Shown one piece after another: positions 39,700-50,600 of a DNA stretch of 64,000 bases. The notes beneath the pieces were generated by a model. That model saw nothing but the letters and a program-made list of their open reading frames with translations, was not told the origin of the DNA and searched no databases. Origin of the DNA: Erpobdella octoculata (Eukaryota; Annelida; Clitellata; Hirudinida; Erpobdellidae); assembly GCA_963978895.1 (NCBI GenBank), contig OZ022242.1:16210121-16274120 (forward strand). Reading direction: 5' to 3'. The position numbers and the translations under genes were made by a program. The stretch's first letter is position 1. The number at the start of each line of letters is the position of its first letter.

Positions 39700-40960
39700 C
39701 TTAATATATTTTAGACCAGGGATCATTACTGCATTGTATACGCGTTGGCTCAAAGGTTCAATATATTTGCAGATTGCGGAGCAGTTTTTGAACTATGTTG
39801 CTGAAGTGTCAGCAACTGTGAATAAAAATTTGAATGGTTTGAAACTTAGTGATTCACACTCATTCTTGGCAAACAAGAAAATTAAAACTGCCTTTTTAAG
39901 CTATTAAAAGACTAATTTTCATAGCAATGGCTCTATTGTACAGCAGCCTCTTGGTGATGCTGACACTTGCATTGCTCTTGTTACTGTCGTTGCAGAGAAT
40001 AACATTGTTAGGGTTTTACTTGCTTATCCGAGAATAGCGCTATTTCCTATTGAACAATATGAAATAGCGCTATACAAATTTAACTGATTGATTGATTTAT
40101 TTAACCGATTGACTGCCTTGCCATGCTTAGTTCATGTTGAAGTGTCTGTTTTAAATCTGCTATTGAATTCTGTGATTTGTGTGATATAGAAGGTTCAGCA
40201 AGTTTGAGCCAACGAAGTTGGAAATGCTGTTTGTCCGCTGCTTGTAGTTTTTTATGGTAGAAATGTTGTGGGGTGGATGACACACCTGATTAGCTGTGTT
40301 TTATGATATATATATAAAATTATGCAGCAGCAAATTTACCACCGATTTCATTGTATTTTTTTTTATCTCATATGCAAGTTTTTGAAAGACAGCCTTTGTC
40401 GATAGAGCTTTTAATTTTAAGTGAACAGGCTAGCAATTTCAAAAAAAAAATAAATTAGTCTCTATAACAACAACCAATAAACATGCTGTCTTGATGATAT
40501 TTCTGAGGTTATTAAATGTTGTTTCCAAAAAACATTTAGCAATGTTTGTGGAAATAGGCTTTGTTCAAGTAAACGTAATGAACTTTTGTGCAAATTTATT
40601 TGTTCCAATTGTCATGGCAGTGAATGTAACAAATGTGTAAGACATTCTGAAACATATGACAGCATCTTTTAGATGAGCAATTAGATGAAACTGTTTATAA
40701 GAGTGAAAACTTTTTCTGTGACACAGGAGATACCATTCTAGAGCAGGTTGTAATCTACCTCTGCCATTGCGATTCACAGAATGAGTTATTAATGGATGCT
40801 GTTTATTACAATTTCTTACATTGGATAAATGATAAAACAGTTATTACTGGCAATTTTGCACAGTTTCAAACTATGGGAAATAAGATGATTTTTGTTTACT
40901 ATCTGGCAATCTACTCTGATAAAGCATTACATATATCACTATATCGTTTAATGATAGCTA
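39700..40960 (+). pseudogene. Decayed ORFs of an unidentified (transposon-like) protein
   Basis: Several coding-like fragments in shifted frames are visible: SNGSIVQQPLGDADTCIALV (about 39925-39985), then SKRNELLCKFICSNCHGSEC and ENFFCDTGDTILEQVVIYLC (about 40565-40770), reading on to about 40963. The GDADT block resembles PIN-like modules (D-A-D-T-x-I) in ORFs carried by some invertebrate transposons. A SINE-like tail (AGCGCTATACAAATTTAACT) lies in between at about 40030-40090. At least two frameshifts and several stops make it a relic. I cannot name the family. Confidence 0.35.
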
Positions 40961-41570
40961 TGTAAATTTTAATGTTTTTATTGCACTATTTTGTTTTAGG
41001 ACTTCATTTATCATTAGAAGTGTTTATTATTTTAAAAACTTTAGATTTTTTAATTCTCAGCAATATTTTTTGCTTGAATCCGTTTCTGCAAAATTGTGTT
41101 TTCGGGTAGATTCGGTTGAAGTGCGATAAAAAAATTCCTCAAGTGGGATCGATGGGGATTTTTATTTTATGATTTTGGACCCAATCCTGCATCCAGCAGT
41201 ACAAAAATTATTTTTATACCAGTTCGTTCTAGGTTCTCTACTCCGGTTATTGTATAAAGGAGTCATAACAAACGAAACAACCGATTCGCAACTAGTAAAC
41301 TTCAGGTCATCTCTCTGAGTGATCGTTCGATTTATTATAAAGTAAGTGAGCTTATACATTAAATTAAAGTTGAACAGTTTAGCTCTAAACAAATTCATGT
41401 TTTGGTATAATTGTTTCTCATTAATTAATTAATCGAAAATGGCTTGTTGCATGGGATCGTTGCAAATCGAGCGATGTGAATATTTGCTAAATCAAAGTAT
41501 TTCTCAGTACTAGTTATTAAATCTGTTTTATGCTCATGCAGATTGCTAATAAAAGTTTTGTCGGTAAATG

Positions 41571-41647
41571 CGCACAATCAGTGACCCCGGGTTAGGGGAA
41601 AGGTAAGGGCTAGGGTTAAGATAAGGGCCGGGGTCACTGATTGTGCG
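41571..41647. repeat. Perfect 20-bp inverted repeat, short hairpin element
   Basis: CGCACAATCAGTGACCCCGG (41571-41590) and its exact reverse complement (41628-41647) flank a G-rich loop with TTAGGG-like pieces (GGGTTAGGGG, CTAGGGTTAAG). TAAAT occurs just outside both arms. It lies just upstream of the THAP/P-element relic. Confidence 0.8.
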
Positions 41648-41689
41648 TTAAATTTGTTTCTAATATATTTCAGACATCAAAACGTTCAA

Positions 41690-42557
41690 TGCTGAAACGG
41701 TTTGCGGCTTCAGGCTGCCGATGTGGTTATGGTTATGTTGACAATTTTAAATCTGAGGAAGTATCAATTCAAATTTCCAACTGATGAAAAACTTTGGAAT
41801 ATATATATAAGGTCTGTTCCTCGGCCCGACACTAATTATAATCCGAGAAAAGCTTACTTGTGCTTTCTGCATTTTACAGAGCAAGATTTTGTTTCAGAGA
41901 GACTGGATACTAATTTATGGCTGACAAAAATTAACTGGCATGCTTAAAAGAAAGTGTCTGAAGTCCAATGCTGTTTCATGAACATTTTCAAACTGTCCAT
42001 CTAACCTCAAATTGAAACTACAACTCCAAAATAAAATGCAGAAACATCAAAATCTAGAAGATAAAAAATGTTCGGCATAGCGGATTAACAAAGGAAACTT
42101 TTTTTAGCAAACCAGCAGACTTTGCTCGATTCATGTTGGCTAAAAAAATTGGATTATGTCCTGACTGGTCAACTTCAATCAGATCCTATTGAAGACAATA
42201 TTGGTTGGTACAGAGAGCTGCATGGTTATAATTTTTTTATATCAGCAAGACAAATTCTTCAAGCTGAAAAAACAATTAAGCTTCAATCTCTGGTTAAATT
42301 TTCAAACTTTTCTATAAAGAATGTGCACAGTGTTTTTTCTTCTGCATAGGCAGACAAGAGACTGGAAATTGATTTTAATGTCGGGAAATTCATAACTAGT
42401 TTGTACTTGGATGAACTGTGCTTTGGATATCAAGAAGAGATGGAGGTTTGCATAATATTTTATGTTGCCTGCTTTCTTGCAAGGTCTTTGACAAGAAAAG
42501 TTGCAAAATTAAATTTTGATAATGGAAAATACACCATATCAAAACTGAGGAGTTGAA
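41690..42557 (+). pseudogene. P-element-like (THAP) transposase relic
   Basis: The first fragment (41702-41946) has FKFPTDEKLWNIYIRSV and CFLHFTEQDF, the FP, W and C-x-x-H-F part of a THAP DNA-binding domain; the first Cys pair is in another frame (GCRCGYG). The second (42122-42349) has YVLTGQLQSDPIEDNIGWYR, the L-x-x-D-P-(I/L)-E signature of the catalytic C-terminal region of THAP/P-type transposases. The third (42353-42557) ends in an FYVACFLARSL motif. Most of the middle, including the remaining acidic catalytic residues, is gone. Confidence 0.75.
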
Positions 42558-42559
42558 TA

Positions 42560-43230
42560 AATAAACATTTTTAATATGTTCATGCTTCCTTGTTTGTGTC
42601 AACTAAAATGATAAACTTGTTATTTTTTTTTTGGTAATTATCTATTATATTCATGCACAGAAACGCATTCAATCAATTTAAATTAGATTAAATAGCTTCC
42701 ATTTGAATAAACACTTGAGCGCCTATTGTTTACATAGTATGACCCCTTGCGTATAGGCTCAAATGAGTTGCATGCTCCATATGCAATAGTACTCTATTAT
42801 ATAGTATAATTAAGTTTTAAAAGTATAATAATATTGTGTTGTCTTCAGAAGCAAGCAAGTATGCAAAATTACAGCTAAATTGGACGATAGCAAGTGCTTC
42901 AAAAATCGATGGAAATATACCCATGGACAAACAAACAGAAAAACAGACAAGAAAGCAAGTTAAGAAAAACATGTTAATAAAAAATAAAGCTGGATTGAAT
43001 GAAAAACCAGCAAATCCTGAAATATAAGAAATTTGTGGAAAAACCTTGTTTTTACGGCTTGCTTGTTAGTGCAGAAGAGAAACATGGTTTTTGAAAAGTT
43101 TTTCAAGTATTATTATTTTAAGTTGCTTTCTTCTGTAATTTAATTATAAATTATAACTTTTACTATTAGGTACGTCGTGAGCGTCACAAAAACAAAACAA
43201 CGCCGTAAAAATAAATTTTTTAGCAAAAAT
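42560..43230. other. Spacer with a dispersed-repeat copy
   Basis: 42860-43060 contains GCAAAATTACAGCTAAATTG and a (CAAA/CAGA) tract like the repeats at 6430 and 9100. No gene is supported. Confidence 0.5.
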
Positions 43231-43304
43231 TGATTATCAAAGTTCACATTTTATTTTTTGTTTTTCTGCAACTAATAACACAAACACTTGTGCCGATTGA
43301 AGAG

Positions 43305-44735
43305 ATGGCTTTGATAATTTTGTTGGTCTACATCCTGTCGACTGTTCCTTTTTTACAAATGATTAGCCCAAACGCGTGGCCAGATGTCGACTTCAAATCG
43401 ATTCTGTTGAGATACATGCCGGATATGTGTCTTATCGTTGTCTACACATTGAGATTTATAATTCATAGAAACCTCAGTATCCAGTCTCGTAGACGAAGAA
43501 GGTTGATCTACAAGGCATTGTTTTTGTCGGTTGCCGGAAACATTTTGATGTTTGGAAACAACTTGGATGACATCGGCATTATATTTCTTTCTGTGGCACA
43601 AATGTACTTTTCTAAAGCACTGATCACTTTCCGTGACGATCGCCAAACCAAAGAGCGGAGACCAAGCATAGTACGAACCAGCGTTGCCACACACGTCATT
43701 AACAACGGTGAAAATACAATTCTACAAAATGTTAATCAGTTATTAAAATCCGGTTTGCCGTTTGTTTTAAAAATTTAAGTTGCTTTTGGTAAATGAAAGA
43801 TGATGTACCAAAATTCGCAAAACTTTAAAACTGCAGACCGAAATGCATATGTTTATGTGAGCCAAAAAACGAAACTCATTCAAAAGCATGTATGAGTGAG
43901 CTGCTTTTATAATTTTAAAGATTGATAAAATGGTAATGTGGTGATTTTTTATTTTTTTTTGAAAACGATGAATGTTTGATGATTTACAAAAATCTGCAAA
44001 AAAGTTTTACACGGAATTTATTGCTTGCTCCAGTATTTGTGTGATCAGACGTAGTAACAAATTGAGTTAATTATCTTTCATTTATTTGTACATATAATAA
44101 CTGCACTTCAATATTAGTTTGGAAAAATCTAGTGAATGACAGAAAGACTTACAAATTATTATTATTCAGTAAAACAGTTTGAGACCATTAAACAAAGTTA
44201 CAAAAGCAGAACAGTTATTTGTATCGTAGTATAGTAGCGTTTTTATAAGTATGCAAAATTCCAACAAAATGACTTTCAATAACATAATTCAGCTATTTTT
44301 AAAAACAATTATAATCGCTTGGTAATGTTTTATTACAATATTTTGACAGATGTCTACATAACCTCATTCGAAAGCGAGTTTTTGCCAAGTTTTTCTGCCA
44401 CAATTTGCGCTATTCAGTTAGCTTCCACTAACTGGGATTTTACATTTCCACTCATAAAAACAAGCCAAGCGTGGTTCTTACTCAGTCTCGCCTGGCTATC
44501 GACAGCTTCGGCTCATACGGAAAAACCCGACGATGAAGAATGCATTGATGAGCAAGAAGAGAGTTCGAGTATCTCCTGCAGTCGTGTCACGGTCTGGGGT
44601 GCAAGACTGTACGCTCTGTATTTTATTTTGATGTTTCTTGACTACTTTATGGATGTTCGCTTTTATGCGTCTCAATACGCAACAGAGATTGTTTATCACG
44701 CTGCACAGTACGCGATGGTCGAATGTATTGAATAA
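43305..44735 (+). CDS. TMEM86/YhhN-like membrane protein, two exons
   Basis: Exon 1 (43305-43707) joins exon 2 (44350-44735) through a GT-AG intron (donor after AACAACG, acceptor TTTTGACAG) in matching phase 1, giving 262 residues. An in-frame ATG at 43230 would add 25. Several hydrophobic segments (MALIILLVYILSTVPFLQM, CLIVVYTLRFI, LYALYFILMFLDYF) indicate a polytopic membrane protein. The order KALFLSVAGNILMF, then VAQMYFSKAL, then YHAAQYAM matches the layout of lysoplasmalogenases, which cleave the vinyl-ether bond of lysoplasmalogen in the ER (TMEM86A is about 240 aa). The family GD is GN here and the A-H-x-x-Y motif is altered to A-Q-M-Y, so activity is doubtful. An AATAAA lies near 44838. 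Confidence 0.55.
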
Positions 44736-44867
44736 AATGTACGAAATGGTTAGAGGTGCGGGCAGGTTTGTTAACCGAAAACGAGTGGGTGGCTCACTTG
44801 TTGAAGTTAACCGTTACATTAGTAGAATTTAGCTAAGAAATAAAACTTGAACAAAGTGATCGTCTAA

Positions 44868-46090
44868 GAAAGCTTTTGATTCAGTGCCCCACCCTAAATT
44901 ACTGACAAAACTTCAAGCTTTCGGAATTTCAGACAACCTGTTCTTGTGGATAATGAAGTTTTTGGCGAACCGGGTTTAGGCTGTCAAGGTGAATGGCCAA
45001 TTATCCCACAGTAGAGATGTGACAAGTAGTGTACCCCAAGGGAGTGTGCTTGGGCCTATGCTTTTCCTTGTTTACATAAACGATGTTGTAGACGCATTTA
45101 CAGACAACTCTGTAAAATACAAACTATTTGCAGACGATATCAAGCTTTACTCATCATCATCATCCTCTCACAGCTCTTCCCTTTAAACTGCTATTGACAA
45201 GTTAGTGTTATGGAGCAAAAAATGGCAATTACAGTTGGCCCCAGACAAATGCCTCCAAGCTTCCATCAAAACAACGAAGAGCAGCATTATGCCCAACAAA
45301 TACTCAATCTGCTCACAACCCATATCCTCCACAGACAATGTACGCGACCTAGGTGTCATCGTCGACAGTGAATTCAACTTCAAAGCCCATATCAACCAAA
45401 TCATTCACATGGCCTTTGTTAGAACACGCCTAATCTTCAAATGCTTTCGTTCAAGGGACAAGCGAATATTGACAAAAGCGTATTGCACATATGTTCGTCC
45501 AATTCTTGAATATTGTTCTCTGGCCTGGAGCCCACATAACAAGCAGTTTATAACAAAGATTGAGCGAGTTCAAAGATTTTTCACAAGGGCCATACCAGGA
45601 TTACGAACTCTACCTTATATGATAAGACTTCAAAAACTTGGTTTAAAGACACTGGAGCATCGACGACTTATCCACGATTTATGCCTTTGTCACAAAATAC
45701 TATACAGTTTAACTCACTGCATCATCCCTGAATTCCCTAATTTCCTGCTGTCTCACACTCGTGGTCACATCCTTCGTCTACGCCAAGGAAAATGCTCCAC
45801 CACTCACAGGCTCCATTTCTTCACAAGTCGGGTCGTGAAACCTTGGAACTCCTTAGCTCCACATATTGTTAACTCCACAACTCATAGTCGTTTTAAGTCC
45901 TGCGCTTCTGATGCCGATTTGAAAAAAGTTTCTGATAATTTAATTGAATTATATATATTTTATCTATGCATGGTGGTTAAATCATTTTGCCATTCCTAGT
46001 TAATGCTGATCACCAATTTGTGTTAGTGGTCATTTGTGACCCTCTTTTTGGTTAAACAAACAAATAAATAAATAAATAAATAAAAAAAAA
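44868..46090 (+). pseudogene. 5'-truncated CR1/L2-like LINE, dead
   Basis: Reading from KAFDSVPHPKLLTKLQAFGI it continues SVPQGSVLGPMLFLVYINDV, LFADDIKLYSS (FADD catalytic pair) and the thumb/C-terminal region RAIPGLRTLPYMIRLQKLGL and WNSLAPHIVNS, ending near 45999. Stops at about 44968 (TAG) and 45184 (TAA) break the frame. The 3' end is AAACAAACAAATAAATAAAT plus A. It is distinct in sequence from the LINE at 15188. Confidence 0.9.
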
Positions 46091-47640
46091 TATACTCAGT
46101 AGCAGATCCAGGATTATGGACCAGGTGGGGTCAAATTTATAACATTTTTGGCTCAAGCCTCCAATACTTTGTAATGTTAGAGTGCGCATTAAATAACGCA
46201 ATTAAAAATCAATGACGCAATTGAAAATCAATATGAACGCTAAAATTTGTAAAAGTGGGACTTTTGGAATATCATCCGCTTGTACAATTGATAAAACAAT
46301 TTAAACTCGGAAATTTAATTTTTTTTCTCTGTGTCTGATTAATATGAACCTGCGAATTTGGAAAACGCTTTTTTACATTCATTAAAATATTTATGAATGA
46401 AATGTTTCCAGGTCTATAACTTTACAATATGCACAAAACTCTTGTAACAAAGTGTAAAATGAATTGATTTTGAATGGGAAAAAGTCTGTTTCTTTAATAA
46501 CTGAAATACGTATTAATTTATCAAATTTAATTTTTATTTTTGAGGTCATTTTTTAACAAGCATTTAGACTTTCCACATTTTTAAAAACTATGGCATGACG
46601 TTTAAAATCAAGATGGTAAAAAGTGACATAATTCGTCGTTGCAAGTATTTTACTGTGACAAGATTTTATCAAAGTTTCCAGTTAATAAGTCTATTGTTTG
46701 TTTGTTTGTTTTTTCAAATATTTTGACAACATATTAACAGGTTTTAAAGAGTCCCAAAGTTATGATGATTTAATTTTTAATAAAGTACTTTTTGGAAAGT
46801 AATTTTTTGAAATGAGCTACCGACAAGCCTTGTTTCGATCATTCAGATTAAAGTATCGACTGTGTGGGATGATTTTTTGCGGTCCGGTCTGACCCGTCGG
46901 CAAATCGGCCCGGTCCATTTGTATAGGCCTAACATCCCTATATTTGTCACAAAATCTCGACTCGGTTCATTTGAAAATTCTAAAATAAGACCCGGCTCGA
47001 CCAGTAAGGCAAATCTCATTTTGCTGCCATAATCACGTAATCTAAACACTGATTTTTTTATTTAAAGATCAGTGAGTCTACACATAAAAGACAGTAAACG
47101 AAATAAAGCAAATAAGATGTTACGGTATGGGTGAGATTAGAGACGGTAATTGTGTCAAGAGGTAAGTAGTAGGTATTACGTCACTGTGATTTTAATTTTC
47201 AACTAACTAAGTGACCAAAAGTTAATGCAATCATTATAATATAATTTAAGTTTTTATTAAATATTATTTCATGAAAACCGGCCACTTCATTTAGAAATCG
47301 GATCAGCGGGGTCAACTTACCCCATGACCCACCGCTAGATCTGCTTCTGAATATGCCACTAAAATTAGTTTTTCCTTGCTTTCTCACTTGTTATGTGCTA
47401 TTCAGTTATCTTGCTTTGTTGCATAAACTAACAATTTAGCCGTATCTTTTAATTCCACAAAATGTCAAACAGTAAAATCAAACAAATGCTAAATTTTCGA
47501 CAACGTAATTCACTAAATTATTTAATAACAATTAAAATAATTATGCTAAAAGAATTCCTTAAAATAACACAGTTGGAAGTAAAACGCTTAGATAAAATAA
47601 TAATAATAATGGAACTCTAAAACTTTTTTTCCAGCCAATC
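46091..47640. other. Intergenic stretch, little recognised
   Basis: A short GGCCCGGTCCATTTG block near 46905-46920 on a minus-oriented background resembles the GGCCCGT repeats of Helitron family B. Otherwise this is AT-rich sequence without a supported gene. Confidence 0.45.
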
Positions 47641-47643
47641 TGA

Positions 47644-50600
47644 TTAGTCGACTCTTGGGTTATTTCCTAGCAAATATTCTGCCTATAAAAACCAGAATAA
47701 AAATATTAAAACAACTTTTTAACAAATTACAACTTTAATCAAACACCAGATCACCAAATTATATTAAATATAACTTTTTTTTAACCGCGAAAAGGATGGA
47801 TAAAATGAAACTGTAGAGATGGGTGAAAATGCATATGACCTGGCCCTGTTATAACAATCATCTGACTTAATCAGTGGTGTCTAAGTGGTAAAGCGTTCGC
47901 CTGTCGGCTTATAGGTCGGCGGTTCGAATCTCACTGGCGTCACCATCGTAGCTCCCTTAAGCAAGGAGTTTACACGCATTGCTCAGGTTGAGTGTCTCGC
48001 GGTGTTAACGAACTCCTTTCACTAACCTAAAGAAAAATGTGATTGGGAAAAGTTATGATTGCGCTTGAACAAAATCAGACAAATCTCTCAGGAAACAAAG
48101 TACAATAAAGTGTACTTTTAAAATATTAAAGTTTGTCTTATCTCCTATAATTGCTTGTATTGTGCCGAAACTTTCATTAAAAACTAAATTACCAGATAGT
48201 CAACTGGATCGTCTGGCATGATCTTGCAGCAATCCGTCAAAGCGTTCAGTAACGTTGGCATTACATGACGAAAAAGATAGTGTCGTAGAGGAAGAGATTG
48301 GGCCTCTGAAAGTTCTTTCTCTTCCATCTGGACAATCTGGTGACGCTTGATCTGATGTAATAAAATTACCAAAATATGTAATGAACTTGCATTTTAGATT
48401 TAAACTGCAACAGGAGTGGCCAAATGTTATGTGTGTCTATAATAGTAATTTGTCAACATTAAAAAAAAGTTATACAGTCCTAATAGAATAATATCTAAGG
48501 TATTCAATAAAAAAAATTTAAGCTTTGTAAGGTGTTTTTTAGGACTTGCTTAGTGTTTTAATATTAAATTTTTAGTTGAGCACAATATTATTGACAAAAA
48601 ATCGTTGTTCCAAAACTAATATAATTATTAGGAACACTAAGATGTTGGCACGATTTTCAGAAGTTCATTCAAAAAAGTAAATTAATTTAGTAATTCAAAG
48701 CTTTCAAAATTGAATTGGGCACTATATTACAGAAATGGCAAATTGTCTAAGCTTGACAAATTCAAGTTTATTTTATTTATAGCCTCGGATGAACAAATTA
48801 CACGTAAGTTGATAATTTGACAAATTATGATTATTAAACTGTGGTTCTGTAAAAAAAAAGATTTATAAAAAAAACAGTTTTAATAAATCAAGCAAACTAC
48901 CCAAAGCAACTTTTTTTCATTCTTATTAGACTCTTCTTCGGCTAACAGCCTTTCTTCTTCTTCCCTTTGTTGCTCCTCTTGTCTTTGTCTAAGTTCAAGA
49001 GCGGCTGTTTTGAGTATATCCAAATCTTCTTTTGATGGACCTTAACGAATACAATTAAATAATTATTAATGAGCACCATTTATAACCTTTATATACAAAA
49101 GGAGCTAAAAATAGGCCTAACCATAGATCCTTGGCTCTCCAATCCAGAATTTTATCTGGCTTAAAACATCGGCACTGATTCCAGTTTGGTCTTTACTTAC
49201 ATCTGAAGTGATATTGAGAAAATTCGCGTTATTTTGTTTTTTGTTTCACAACTTATTTCTTCACAAAAATTTCTAAAATAAAACAAGCCCATCTGGTAAA
49301 ATGATCAAGTAAAAAATTAAATCAGCTGTCGATCGATAAACTGAAAACATTGAGAAAATTTGATTCTAGGACTGTTCATCAAAGGACGATTCATCAAAGG
49401 ACTGTTCATCAAGGACCATTCATCAAGGGACTATTCATCAAAGGACTATTCATCAATGGACTATTCATCAAGAGGACGGTTTATCATAAGGACTGTTCAT
49501 CTAATGTCTTTTCATCCAGCGGACTATTCATCAAAAAATTTAATAAAATTGTTATTTTTAACCAAAATATGTTACCAAAATGTAGGGCAATCTATATCAA
49601 GTTTACAGTGCTACTCTGCTTGCATCCAAATACTTTATTCTTTATAATAGAACTAGCGAGGTACCTTGTGTTGCCCGGGGTTTTTAGAGGTTTTTTGGTC
49701 GTTTTTCTCTTTTTCTCCCTTTTCTTCCCCGCTTGCTCTCACGCTCCCGGTCGCTCTCTCTTCCCGCTTGTCTCCCGCTTCCGCTCCCGGTCACAGCACC
49801 AGAAAAACTAAATTCGACTGTTTTCGTAAACCATATATGTACACATTTACCAAAGGCCACAAACACCTCAAATCTGGCATCGGTCGTTTAACACCAAGGG
49901 GCCAGGCTTCAAAGACACTTTTGCCTCGAGCAATCAGCAAGTTTGTAAAAGACATGGTTGTAATATACAACAATTTTATTCGTCAAATACAGTAAATAAA
50001 ATAATTGGACAAGAAATAACGTCAAGATCTCAAGATCAAACGAGCAGAAGACAATTGAATAATAAGTTTTAAAAAACTGCTTTCAACTGTTCGTACAAAC
50101 TGTAAGTATATACACACTCAAACAGCCAGATACCATACACCTCAAAACATCACTAACACCCGGTATACCACTTCTGCCACACTTCAAAGAGACGAACACG
50201 CTCGCTTTAGCGAGGTCAGGAAAGGTCAATTCAAAGAGACGCTTACGCTCGTCCGGATCGTCGATAAATTAACAAGACTCAGATTTCATGCAAACTTCAA
50301 ATTAAAACTAAATACATTGGAACTTATTTAATTGATATAAAATACCTATTTTGTTTTTTTTAATAAAGGTTGCGGTAGCGAATAGTGCTGAGAACAGCTA
50401 AAAAATGTAGCGGCTCTGTCATCAACGATCTTTTCAGCCAATGGTACCGCTCTTAACAACCCTGGTTCCCATCACTATTTTTTTAAAATTACTTATATGT
50501 TTGAAATTTATTTTATCAAAGAAGAAGAACTGTGTTTTAAAAATACATCAAATTACTTTACGCTGAAAATATCCTGGGTATATATTGATAAAGGTTGCTG

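Noticed and set aside
47873..47945. Functional tRNA gene
   Set aside because: A convincing cloverleaf does not form at the acceptor stem and SINE-like body sequence follows; a tRNAscan-SE run would decide.
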